64,000 bases of DNA from Cellulophaga sp. 20_2_10 (GTDB lineage: Bacteria > Bacteroidota > Bacteroidia > Flavobacteriales > Flavobacteriaceae): contig NZ_JAMCOJ010000004.1 in the NCBI RefSeq assembly GCF_023476645.1, positions 310,001-374,000 on the forward strand, given 5' to 3'. The notes under the pieces were generated by a model. It saw nothing but the letters and a program-made list of their open reading frames with translations. It had not been told where the DNA came from and searched no databases. This document shows, one piece after another, positions 57,689 to 64,000 of the stretch. Within the stretch, counting starts at the first letter, position 1. Each line of letters begins with the position of its first letter. The position numbers and the translations under genes are program-made.

Positions 57689-58761
57689 TGGTCTCCGTAA
57701 CCAATATCATCCATTTTTCCTTTAAACACTTTGTATTGTATAAACATATATATGGCTACTAATACAGCAGCTATGGCAAACCAATATACTCCAACACCCA
57801 AACCATAGCTATCTGCCGCTGTATTGTAAAGTGTTAAAGATGGGTTAACTGTATTTGTTGATGGCAATACTTTTGGGAAAATTGATGCCACTGTTGTCGT
57901 TATACCGCCAAAAAGAAATAGCGATGAAAAGACAAATCCGATACCATCTTTTTTAAACGATTTAACTTTAAATAACCCAAAAAGACCCGTAAAGGTTAGT
58001 ATAGGAAAAATAAATAGCCAAGGCTTATCTATAAAATTATGAAAAGGCTTGGGTTCTATAATGTGCCATACAAGAATAGAAACAATAACCAGTGCTAAGA
58101 GTACAAAATTGAGATTAAAGATTACCTTTTTTAGTTTTGTATTTAAATCAGAATTCGTTTTAAATATAATCCAATTTGCGCCGTGTATAGCTAAAGATAC
58201 CACACCAATAACACCTAATAACAGCGTAAACCAATCTATTATACCTAGCTCTTCTGCCTGTGGACTAAATGTAGTGTTCCATAAAGGTAAAAAGAAATAG
58301 TGTCCTTCGTGTGTAGATACACCATTTACTACATTACCAAGATTAACGCCTCTTACAATATTACCTAGTGCTACGCCAAAAAATAACGCTAATAATAAAC
58401 TAGCAACACCAAAAGCTTTGTCCCAAATGGTATGCCATAGTGTATTGTTTATTTGACCTCTTAATTCTAAACCAATAGCTCTAAAAATTAGCAACCATAG
58501 AATAATAATTAAGGGCAAATAAAAGCCACTAAATGATGACGCATAGAGTGTAGGGAAAGCAAAAAATAATACGCCACCTACTGCAATAAGCCATACCTCG
58601 TTTGCATCCCAAAACGGGCCAATAGCATTTGTAATTGCCTTTTTATCTTTCTCTTTTTTAGCGAAAAATAAATGTATAATTCCTGCACCAAAATCGTATC
58701 CGTCAAGGATAACGTAAATGGTTAACATTGTCATTAAAACGATATACCAAAAAAGCTCCAT
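57685..58761 (-). CDS. cydB: cytochrome bd ubiquinol oxidase subunit II
   Basis: 358 residues with about nine membrane helices. The N-terminus (MELFWYIVLMTMLTIYVILDGYDFGAG) with the conserved DGYDFGAG, and the GPFWDANEVWLIAVGG motif, are typical. It forms the bd-type quinol oxidase with CydA. It starts 2 bases after cydA. No CydX-like small frame is obvious after it. Confidence 0.96.
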   Translation of the reverse strand: MELFWYIVLMTMLTIYVILDGYDFGAGIIHLFFAKKEKDKKAITNAIGPFWDANEVWLIAVGGVLFFAFPTLYASSFSGFYLPLIIILWLLIFRAIGLELRGQINNTLWHTIWDKAFGVASLLLALFFGVALGNIVRGVNLGNVVNGVSTHEGHYFFLPLWNTTFSPQAEELGIIDWFTLLLGVIGVVSLAIHGANWIIFKTNSDLNTKLKKVIFNLNFVLLALVIVSILVWHIIEPKPFHNFIDKPWLFIFPILTFTGLFGLFKVKSFKKDGIGFVFSSLFLFGGITTTVASIFPKVLPSTNTVNPSLTLYNTAADSYGLGVGVYWFAIAAVLVAIYMFIQYKVFKGKMDDIGYGDH

Positions 58762-58763
58762 AA

Positions 58764-60095
58764 TTAGTGATTTTTAAGTTCTGGTCCTTTGTTAATTATT
58801 TTACCTGCTAACATTAAAAATAACAAGCCTAATAAAAGATACAGACCTATAAAACCTAGTAATGTAAACAAAGTATTGCCAGATGATACTGTTGGTGACG
58901 CACCTTCTGCTGTGCGCAGTAAATTATAGACTAACCAAGGTTGTCTCCCTAATTCTGCAGTATACCAACCCATAGTGTTTGCTATGTACGGAAAAGGAAG
59001 CATAAAGAGCAACGACCATAAAATCCATTTTGTAGTATATAGTTTTTTTCTGAATAATTGAACAACAGCAAAAAGAAGTAACCCTATAAAAATTGTTCCT
59101 AAACCAACCATAATATGGTACGCATAATATAAACCAGGGATGTTGGTAGGGTGTACACTTTTATCAAACTCGTTAAGACCTTTAATTTCTGCATTCCAAT
59201 CTTGGTACGTTAAAAAACTAAGGATATTAGGAACGGCAATTTTATTGTCTAATTTTTGTTCTAATATGTTAGGCTGACCAATAAGTACTATTTCTGATCC
59301 TCCATCTTCAGTTTTAAAAATACCTTCCATAGCAGCAAAAGTGGCAGGTTGGTATTTAACCACGTTTTTAGCAACTAAATCTCCGGTAGGAACAGCAACA
59401 ATAACACTGGCAAAAAAGCCAAAAATAACGCCAGTTTTTAAAAATAACTTTCCAAAATTACTGTGTTTGTTATTTAAGATGTAAAATGCACCAATGGCAG
59501 CAACAACAAAAGATGCCGTAACTAGAGAGGCAGCCTGATTGTGAAAATAAGAGGGTAGAAGCCAAGGGTTGCTAAAAAGTGCACCAAAATTGGTAAGAAC
59601 AAATTTTCCGTTTTCTAGAATTTCATAACCAACTGGGTGTTGCATCCAAGAGTGTGTGGCTATAATTAAATAACCACTTGCCCAAGAGCCCAAAAAGACT
59701 AAGAACCCAGTTAAAAAATGGAGTTTGTGACCAAGTAGTTTTTCTCCAAATAAAAACAAGCCTAAAAAGGACGACTCCAAAAAGAAAGAGAACATACCTT
59801 CCATGGCTAAAGTCTGACCAATAATGCCTCCTGTGAGCTCAGAAAATTTAGCCCAATTGGTACCAAACTGAAACTCCATAGGAATACCAGTAACAACACC
59901 CATAGCAAAGTTTAAAGCAAAGATTTTCATCCAGAACTTAGCCGCATCATTGTAAGTATCTACCTTAGTTCTTAAAAATTTCCATTTAAAGTAAACAATT
60001 AATAAGGACAAGCCCATTGTTAATTGCGGAAACAAATAATGAAATGTAATTGTAAATGCAAACTGCATTCTGTCATAAAAGAGCATATCTTCCAT
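58764..60095 (-). CDS. cydA: cytochrome bd ubiquinol oxidase subunit I
   Basis: 443 residues, the short-Q-loop form. Heme ligands are likely His19 (TITFHYLFPQ), His185 (SYFHNQAAS) and the Met in YHIMVGLG; the GWYTAELGRQPW motif is conserved. High-affinity terminal oxidase with two b-type hemes and heme d, moving electrons from quinol to oxygen; cytochrome bd resists sulfide and nitric oxide, which may matter beside sulfur genes. Promoter box at 60125-60132. Confidence 0.96.
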   Translation of the reverse strand: MEDMLFYDRMQFAFTITFHYLFPQLTMGLSLLIVYFKWKFLRTKVDTYNDAAKFWMKIFALNFAMGVVTGIPMEFQFGTNWAKFSELTGGIIGQTLAMEGMFSFFLESSFLGLFLFGEKLLGHKLHFLTGFLVFLGSWASGYLIIATHSWMQHPVGYEILENGKFVLTNFGALFSNPWLLPSYFHNQAASLVTASFVVAAIGAFYILNNKHSNFGKLFLKTGVIFGFFASVIVAVPTGDLVAKNVVKYQPATFAAMEGIFKTEDGGSEIVLIGQPNILEQKLDNKIAVPNILSFLTYQDWNAEIKGLNEFDKSVHPTNIPGLYYAYHIMVGLGTIFIGLLLFAVVQLFRKKLYTTKWILWSLLFMLPFPYIANTMGWYTAELGRQPWLVYNLLRTAEGASPTVSSGNTLFTLLGFIGLYLLLGLLFLMLAGKIINKGPELKNH

Positions 60096-60124
60096 AGCAC
60101 AATATTTAAGAATAGGATGGTTAA

Positions 60125-60132
60125 CAAAGATA
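60125..60132 (-). promoter_or_regulatory. -7 promoter box of cydAB
   Basis: TATCTTTG on the minus strand, a perfect match, 29 bases before the cydA ATG. There is no copy of the GTAAC palindrome at the corresponding upstream position. Confidence 0.52.
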
Positions 60133-60178
60133 CCGAAACAGTATCGTTTTAGATAAAAGTTTAATGGTTTTATCCTTT

Positions 60179-60215
60179 AAAAAAAGGAGTGTTTTTTAGG
60201 AACACCCCTTTTTAT
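60179..60215 (-). terminator. terminator after the MBL-rhodanese gene
   Basis: AAAAGGAGTGTT pairs with AACACCCCTTTT (one G-T pair) and ends in A/T runs. It lies 11 bases past the stop of the gene at 60226 and separates it from cydA. Confidence 0.75.
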
Positions 60216-60225
60216 AAACTAATTT

Positions 60226-61632
60226 TTACAATGTAGACGGACAAACATAATTGCTTACGGGTATACCACCTTCTTTTATGGCAACAAAGCCACCATTTAT
60301 ATTAATTAAATTATGTATTCCTCGACTTTTTAAAATAGATACAGCAATCATACTTCTATAGCCACTAGCGCAATGCACATAAAAGTTTTTATTTGTAGGA
60401 TATTGGGTTATGTAGTTGTTAATATAATCTAGGGGAGTATTAATAGCTCCTATCATATGTTCAGACAAGTATTCGCTTTCTTTTCTAACATCAAAAACTT
60501 TTATATTACTATCTAGTGCAGTCTTTAAATCTTTAACTGTTGTGGTACTAACGGTATCATAATCCTTAGCTGCTTTTTTCCAAGCAGAAAAACCACCTTT
60601 TAAAACACCCAAAGTATTATCAAACCCAACCCTAGATAATCTAGTTACTGTTTCTTCTTCTCTACCTTCTGGAGTTACAAGTATAATTGGTTGTTTAACA
60701 TCTGCAATTAATGCACCAACCCAAGGAGCAAAACTACCATCTATACCAATAAATATAGATCTAGGAATGTGCCCTTTTGCAAAGTCGTCTTGATGCCTAA
60801 CATCTAAAATTACGGCACCAGTTGTATTTGCTAATCCTTCAATCGTATCCGGATCTAACGCTATTGTTCCTCGTTTTAAAACATCAGCAATATCATCATA
60901 ACCTTCTCTGTTCATTTTTACATTTAAAGGAAAATATTGTGGTGGTGGTAATAAGCCATCGGTAACTTCTTTTATAAACTCTTCCTTAGTCATATTAGCA
61001 CGTAGGGCGTAGTTTGTTTTCTTTTGGTTGCCAAGTGTATCTACAGTTTCTTTGCTTAGGTTTTTACCACAAGCAGAACCAGCTCCGTGTGCAGGATATA
61101 CCATAACGGAATCTGCTAGAGGCATAATTTTAGTACGCAAGCTATTATACAAATAACCCGCTAAGTCTTGCGCTGTAATTTCTCCTGCCTTTTGTGCTAA
61201 ATCTGGTCTGCCAACATCTCCTAAAAATAGTGTATCACCACTAAAAATAGCGTGATCTTTACCATCCTTATCTCTTAAAAGATATGTGGTACTTTCCATA
61301 GTATGCCCTGGAGTATGTAGTGCTATTATTGTTATATTTCCTAATTTAAATTCCTGATTATCTTTAGCAATAATAGCTTTAAAAGTAGGATTTGCATTTG
61401 GCCCAAAAACAATAGGAGCATTGGTCTGTTTAGCCAAAGTTACGTGACCACTAACAAAATCTGCGTGAAAATGAGTTTCAAAAATATATTTTATAGTCGC
61501 ATTATTTTCTTTTGCTCTAGAAATATAAGGTGAAGTTTCTCTTAAAGGATCTATAATAGCAGCTTCGCCATTACTTTCTATGTAGTATGCGCCTTGTGCA
61601 AGGCAACCTGTATATATTTGTTCTATAATCAT
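60226..61632 (-). CDS. MBL-fold (persulfide dioxygenase-like) protein with two rhodanese domains
   Basis: 468 residues, cytoplasmic. Metallo-beta-lactamase domain (1-240) with THFHADFVSGH, TPGHT and SGDTLF; by analogy to ETHE1/persulfide dioxygenases the mono-iron ligands would be His54, His110 and Asp133. Two rhodanese domains follow: the first (about 265-355, ILDVRHQDDFAKGHIP) has VTPEGREEE where the catalytic loop should start with Cys, so it is inactive; the second (about 365-460) has intact HCASGYRS (Cys421). It likely handles sulfane sulfur (persulfide) to sulfite and thiosulfate. Promoter shares its palindrome with the YeeE operon. Confidence 0.93.
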   Translation of the reverse strand: MIIEQIYTGCLAQGAYYIESNGEAAIIDPLRETSPYISRAKENNATIKYIFETHFHADFVSGHVTLAKQTNAPIVFGPNANPTFKAIIAKDNQEFKLGNITIIALHTPGHTMESTTYLLRDKDGKDHAIFSGDTLFLGDVGRPDLAQKAGEITAQDLAGYLYNSLRTKIMPLADSVMVYPAHGAGSACGKNLSKETVDTLGNQKKTNYALRANMTKEEFIKEVTDGLLPPPQYFPLNVKMNREGYDDIADVLKRGTIALDPDTIEGLANTTGAVILDVRHQDDFAKGHIPRSIFIGIDGSFAPWVGALIADVKQPIILVTPEGREEETVTRLSRVGFDNTLGVLKGGFSAWKKAAKDYDTVSTTTVKDLKTALDSNIKVFDVRKESEYLSEHMIGAINTPLDYINNYITQYPTNKNFYVHCASGYRSMIAVSILKSRGIHNLININGGFVAIKEGGIPVSNYVCPSTL

Positions 61633-61658
61633 AACGTTGTAGTTTAGTATTACTACTA

Positions 61659-61666
61659 CAAAATTA
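61659..61666 (-). promoter_or_regulatory. -7 promoter box of the MBL-rhodanese gene
   Basis: TAATTTTG on the minus strand, a perfect match. Its centre is 33 bases from the centre of the palindrome at 61688-61703, the same as at the YeeE promoter. Confidence 0.62.
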
Positions 61667-61687
61667 AGTTACACTATAGTAATGTAC

Positions 61688-61703
61688 AGTAACTTAGGTT
61701 ACA
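61688..61703. promoter_or_regulatory. Crp/Fnr-type operator palindrome (MBL-rhodanese promoter)
   Basis: AGTAACTTAGGTTACA differs from the perfect palindrome at 56601-56616 at two positions. It overlaps the stop codon of the Crp/Fnr gene itself and sits at about -41 of the MBL-rhodanese promoter. Confidence 0.7.
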
Positions 61704-62340
61704 CTTTGTTTAAGTCTAGTATTTTAATATAATTTCTATGTAATTCTATGCTTCCTAGCTTTTCTAATTTTTTTAATAGTCTAGATATTACCACTCTAGA
61801 ACTATGTAGGTCATAGGCAATTTCTTGATGCGTATTTTTTAATATAGAAGTATTAGTTACTCGCACTTTCTCTTTTAAGTAATTAAGTAAGCGTTCATCC
61901 ATATTTAGAAAAGCAACACTGTCTACAGTTAGCAATAATTCGTTAATGCGGTTATGGTAACTTTCAAAAACAAAATCTCTCCAAGATTTATATTTGGCGG
62001 TCCAGATTTCCATTTTTTCTATAGGAATCATTATTAACTTAGCATCTGTCTCTGCTATGGCCCTAATTTCACTTTTCTTTTGTCCCATACAACACGCCAT
62101 TGTCATAGTACAAGTTTCTCCTTTTTCTAGATAGTAGAGAAGGAGCTCATCGCCATCTGAATCTTCCCGTAAAATTTTTATGGCACCAGAAACCAATAAT
62201 GGCATAGATTTTACGTAATCTCCGATTTCTATAAGTTGAAACCCTTCTGGAACTTCTTTATAAGTTGCTGACGCTATAATTTCTTGAAGCAATTCTTCTT
62301 CAAATAGAGTTCCGTAGCTGTTTTTTAATTCCTGAATCAT
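61699..62340 (-). CDS. Crp/Fnr family transcriptional regulator
   Basis: 213 residues from the ATG at 62340 (MIQELKNSYGTLFE). A longer frame begins at 62400, but the promoter lies inside it (box 62349-62356), so the shorter start is right. Cyclic-nucleotide-like sensor domain (1-125) with a cysteine group Cys77, Cys83 and Cys84 (ETCTMTMACCMG), then a helix-turn-helix (about 165-200, THQEIAYDLHSSRVVISRLL). No Fnr-type iron-sulfur Cys at the N-terminus. The cysteines suit a sulfur or redox signal (inference). Likely binds the palindromes at 61688 and 56601. Confidence 0.93.
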   Translation of the reverse strand: MIQELKNSYGTLFEEELLQEIIASATYKEVPEGFQLIEIGDYVKSMPLLVSGAIKILREDSDGDELLLYYLEKGETCTMTMACCMGQKKSEIRAIAETDAKLIMIPIEKMEIWTAKYKSWRDFVFESYHNRINELLLTVDSVAFLNMDERLLNYLKEKVRVTNTSILKNTHQEIAYDLHSSRVVISRLLKKLEKLGSIELHRNYIKILDLNKV

Positions 62341-62348
62341 AGTACTAT

Positions 62349-62377
62349 CAAAATTAAACAATAGTTTTTGAGCACAA
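62349..62377 (-). promoter_or_regulatory. promoter of the Crp/Fnr gene
   Basis: On the minus strand TTG (62377-62375) precedes the perfect box TAATTTTG (62356-62349) by 18 bases; the ATG at 62340 follows 8 bases later, so the mRNA has almost no leader. Confidence 0.65.
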
Positions 62378-62420
62378 TGATTAGCCGTAATATTTAACAC
62401 TTACATACTCTTTTACATAA

Positions 62421-62451
62421 AAAAAGCATTTAGATTATTCTAAATGCTTTT
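62421..62451 (-). terminator. terminator built into the end of the 119-residue gene
   Basis: AAAAGCATTTAGA (62422-62434) pairs perfectly with TCTAAATGCTTTT (62439-62451) around a 4-base loop. The upstream arm is the last coding codons of the gene at 62435-62794 and the stop codon lies in the loop. Confidence 0.75.
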
Positions 62452-62794
62452 CTAGTTCTTTAAATTTTCTGTGGATAAAAATAATTTCTTTTAAAGAGAA
62501 TTCTTTTTCTTGGAACCAATCGTGGGCTTCAATTTTAGCATTCTCTACCTGTGCATCTCTAATGGCTTCTATAGTTACAATATGCCAATGTGCTCCTTTG
62601 TTTTTAGAAACCGGATAACCAACATCACTAATAATGTAAGATTTACGAGGCTGATTTACCAATCTAACACCGTTTTTTAAAACAGCTAAGGTTTTGGTAA
62701 GTGAAATAACCTCGGAGAAAGAGTAACGTGCAAAGTCGTTAAAACCATCTCGTTTTACATTAAAAAGCTTATCGCCAATTTCTAAATATCGCAT
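62435..62794 (-). CDS. small conserved-looking protein, unknown
   Basis: 119 residues, soluble, no signal. I recognise no family. The first half is beta-like (MRYLEIGDKLFNVKRDGF, then SFSEVISLTKTLAVLKNGVRLVN), the end helical and charged (FSLKEIIFIHRKFKELEKHLE). It has a good promoter (62817-62824) and a terminator that overlaps its own last codons, so it is a real single-gene unit. Confidence 0.75.
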   Translation of the reverse strand: MRYLEIGDKLFNVKRDGFNDFARYSFSEVISLTKTLAVLKNGVRLVNQPRKSYIISDVGYPVSKNKGAHWHIVTIEAIRDAQVENAKIEAHDWFQEKEFSLKEIIFIHRKFKELEKHLE

Positions 62795-62816
62795 ATGTGT
62801 TTTTACAGATAGTTCG

Positions 62817-62824
62817 CAAAAATA
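62817..62824 (-). promoter_or_regulatory. -7 promoter box of the 119-residue gene
   Basis: TATTTTTG on the minus strand, a perfect match, 22 bases before the ATG at 62794. Confidence 0.52.
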
Positions 62825-63005
62825 GAACGATTATCCCTTTTTTGCTTTACTAGCCGACACTACTTATTAACAATGGTTGGGCTTTTGGTGCTAGTACGCT
62901 GATACTGATAATTTTTAAGAGTTATTTTTTTATTTAATTATAGTAAATTAGTTTCTTCTGCTAGCGCTAGCATCTTGCTTGTGCCTTTGAACGCATCTAA
63001 CTAAA

Positions 63006-63989
63006 TTAATCAGTCTCTTCTTTTTCAAAAATGTGTAGCGTATAATCATAATCGTGAATAAAAAGCTTGTCTTTATAAAACTGAAAAGAAAATAGACCAG
63101 TTTTAATGCCTAAACTTTCTAAAGTAATAACTTTTTTAAAATAAGCAGTTTCTTTATCTATACATACTAGGGATAAAGTTCCAAATTTAGTATAAGCCCA
63201 TAGCTCATTTTTAAATAAGGTTAATTCTTCTATGCCATAAAGCGTTATTAATTTTTCTAGCTGATATTCTTCTTGAAATCTTATGGCATACTCAACGTCA
63301 CCAGATGCAATAGCTATTTTAGTAAGACTTGTGTTAGATGCTGTGTATAAATATTCGCCAGAAATAACTCCCATTTGCTTTGCTATCTCACTATTAAAAG
63401 ACCAAACTACTGTACCAGTTTCAATATTTAAGCATATAACAGATGTGCCTTTTAAAATTAATAGAAGTTGATCTTTAATAATAGTTTTTATTACAGTGGT
63501 ATTTAAGTCTCCAATCTTAGTAACATCTATAGACCATAAAATTTTATCATCTATATAATTATATAAACATATTTCTTTTTCATAAAGGATAAAAAAATCT
63601 TTATAGGAATGAATAGGATACCCTTTTAAATCTATCTCTTTTTGATTATTAAACTTAGGTAAGTGAGAGATATAATATGTTACTTGAAAATTAGAGTTGA
63701 CTATTTTTGTAATTACTACTTTTTCATTATGAATTACATAATTTAGATGATTTGAAAATGAAATAGGTTCAAAAGATTCTTTTGTAAAACCTTTTAAGTT
63801 ATCAGATAAAAAGCACTCATTAAAGCTAATCATTTTCTCATTTTCAATTTCTTTTATCACTTTATATTCAGAAATATCTTCAAAATTATAAATAGAAACA
63901 TCTTTATTATTCTTTTTAAAAACAAATAAATAGCTATCAATTAATTGATAGTTGTCACTTTTTTTTAACTTATTTTTTAAATTAAACAT
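63006..63989 (-). CDS. PQQ-like beta-propeller protein
   Basis: 327 residues, no signal peptide, so probably cytoplasmic. Repeating blades with the PQQ/BamB-like pattern (for example VICLNIETGTVVWSFN and KIAIASGDVEYAIRFQ) point to a seven- or eight-bladed propeller. No catalytic residues are apparent; such proteins usually serve as binding scaffolds. The start codon is 11 bases from the window edge, so its promoter and upstream neighbours cannot be seen. Confidence 0.78.
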   Translation of the reverse strand: MFNLKNKLKKSDNYQLIDSYLFVFKKNNKDVSIYNFEDISEYKVIKEIENEKMISFNECFLSDNLKGFTKESFEPISFSNHLNYVIHNEKVVITKIVNSNFQVTYYISHLPKFNNQKEIDLKGYPIHSYKDFFILYEKEICLYNYIDDKILWSIDVTKIGDLNTTVIKTIIKDQLLLILKGTSVICLNIETGTVVWSFNSEIAKQMGVISGEYLYTASNTSLTKIAIASGDVEYAIRFQEEYQLEKLITLYGIEELTLFKNELWAYTKFGTLSLVCIDKETAYFKKVITLESLGIKTGLFSFQFYKDKLFIHDYDYTLHIFEKEETD

Positions 63990-64000
63990 AAAACCTATCT

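Noticed and set aside
60096-60225. Crp/Fnr palindrome in the cydAB promoter
   Set aside because: The sequence 33 bases upstream of the cydA -7 box contains no GTAAC/GTTAC pair; only an unrelated GGTTAAC is near the box.
62959-62972. Perfect 14-base palindrome TGCTAGCGCTAGCA in the gap before the propeller gene
   Set aside because: No second copy, no T-run and no promoter in register were seen; left as unexplained, not claimed as a site.

Overview
This is a strongly AT-rich bacterial chromosome segment from the Bacteroidota, most likely a (probably marine) member of the Flavobacteriaceae. The evidence is: promoters of the Bacteroidota type (-7 box TAnnTTTG, sometimes with an upstream TTG), few Shine-Dalgarno sequences, a TonB receptor/DUF4249 pair, DUF4835, DUF6095 and DUF6913 family proteins, the Bacteroidota-type RNA polymerase omega, a long-form GAPDH, monomeric isocitrate dehydrogenase, and the flavobacterial order bamD-omega-coaBC-DUF4835-recN. 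The genus cannot be fixed from the sequence alone. I recognised no tRNA, rRNA, intact insertion sequence, prophage or CRISPR array. It is mostly ordinary chromosome with a few accessory patches.

Layout. 0-5.5 kb (+): a periplasmic thiol-redox operon of three tandem paralogous TlpA-like proteins (the first cut by the window edge), an unrecognised 521-residue exported protein and a free-standing DsbD alpha-like domain, closed by a terminator. 5.6-11.7 kb (-): DoxX-like protein, peroxiredoxin-like protein, AraC regulator, two small membrane proteins, and a DUF4249 lipoprotein with its TonB-dependent receptor. 11.8-20.4 kb (-): icd, rplS with a structured leader, a small membrane protein, trmD, a decayed GNAT pseudogene, a coiled-coil membrane protein, gap and an HtrA protease. 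20.5-23.7 kb (+): dapF, GNAT, mltG and a lysozyme-like protein. 23.7-30.1 kb: RsmI-like methyltransferase, phosphatase, dnaA, thioesterase, YigZ, EamA transporter, HAD hydrolase and ribD. 30.1-46.2 kb (+): GNAT, prmC, ligA, DUF6913, dapA, bamD, omega, coaBC, DUF4835, recN, fabI, glycosyltransferase, YbbR, coaE and a two-component system. 46.2-53.2 kb (-): miaA, ion channel, exonuclease/GIY-YIG protein, YggS, DUF1015, 3-hydroxyacyl-CoA dehydrogenase and a Gfo/Idh/MocA oxidoreductase. 53.4-55.4 kb (+): a DPP-IV-like peptidase. 55.6-62.8 kb: a sulfur/respiration patch of two YeeE/YedE half-transporters, cytochrome bd (cydBA), an MBL-rhodanese protein and a Crp/Fnr regulator. The end of the window holds a PQQ-like beta-propeller protein.

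How genes work together. The most interesting new signal is regulatory. The promoters of the YeeE/YedE pair and of the MBL-rhodanese gene, about 5 kb apart, carry nearly identical 16-base palindromes. Both sit exactly 33 bases (centre to centre) upstream of the -7 box, which is the class II activator position. The Crp/Fnr gene lies immediately upstream of one of them. I infer a small sulfur (sulfane sulfur/thiosulfate) regulon, possibly tied functionally to the neighbouring cytochrome bd. A second candidate system is the TlpA/DsbD-alpha operon at the left edge. Several genes (dapF, ribD, the sensor kinase, crp, perhaps bamD) have the -7 box so close to the start codon that their mRNAs should be leaderless or almost so.
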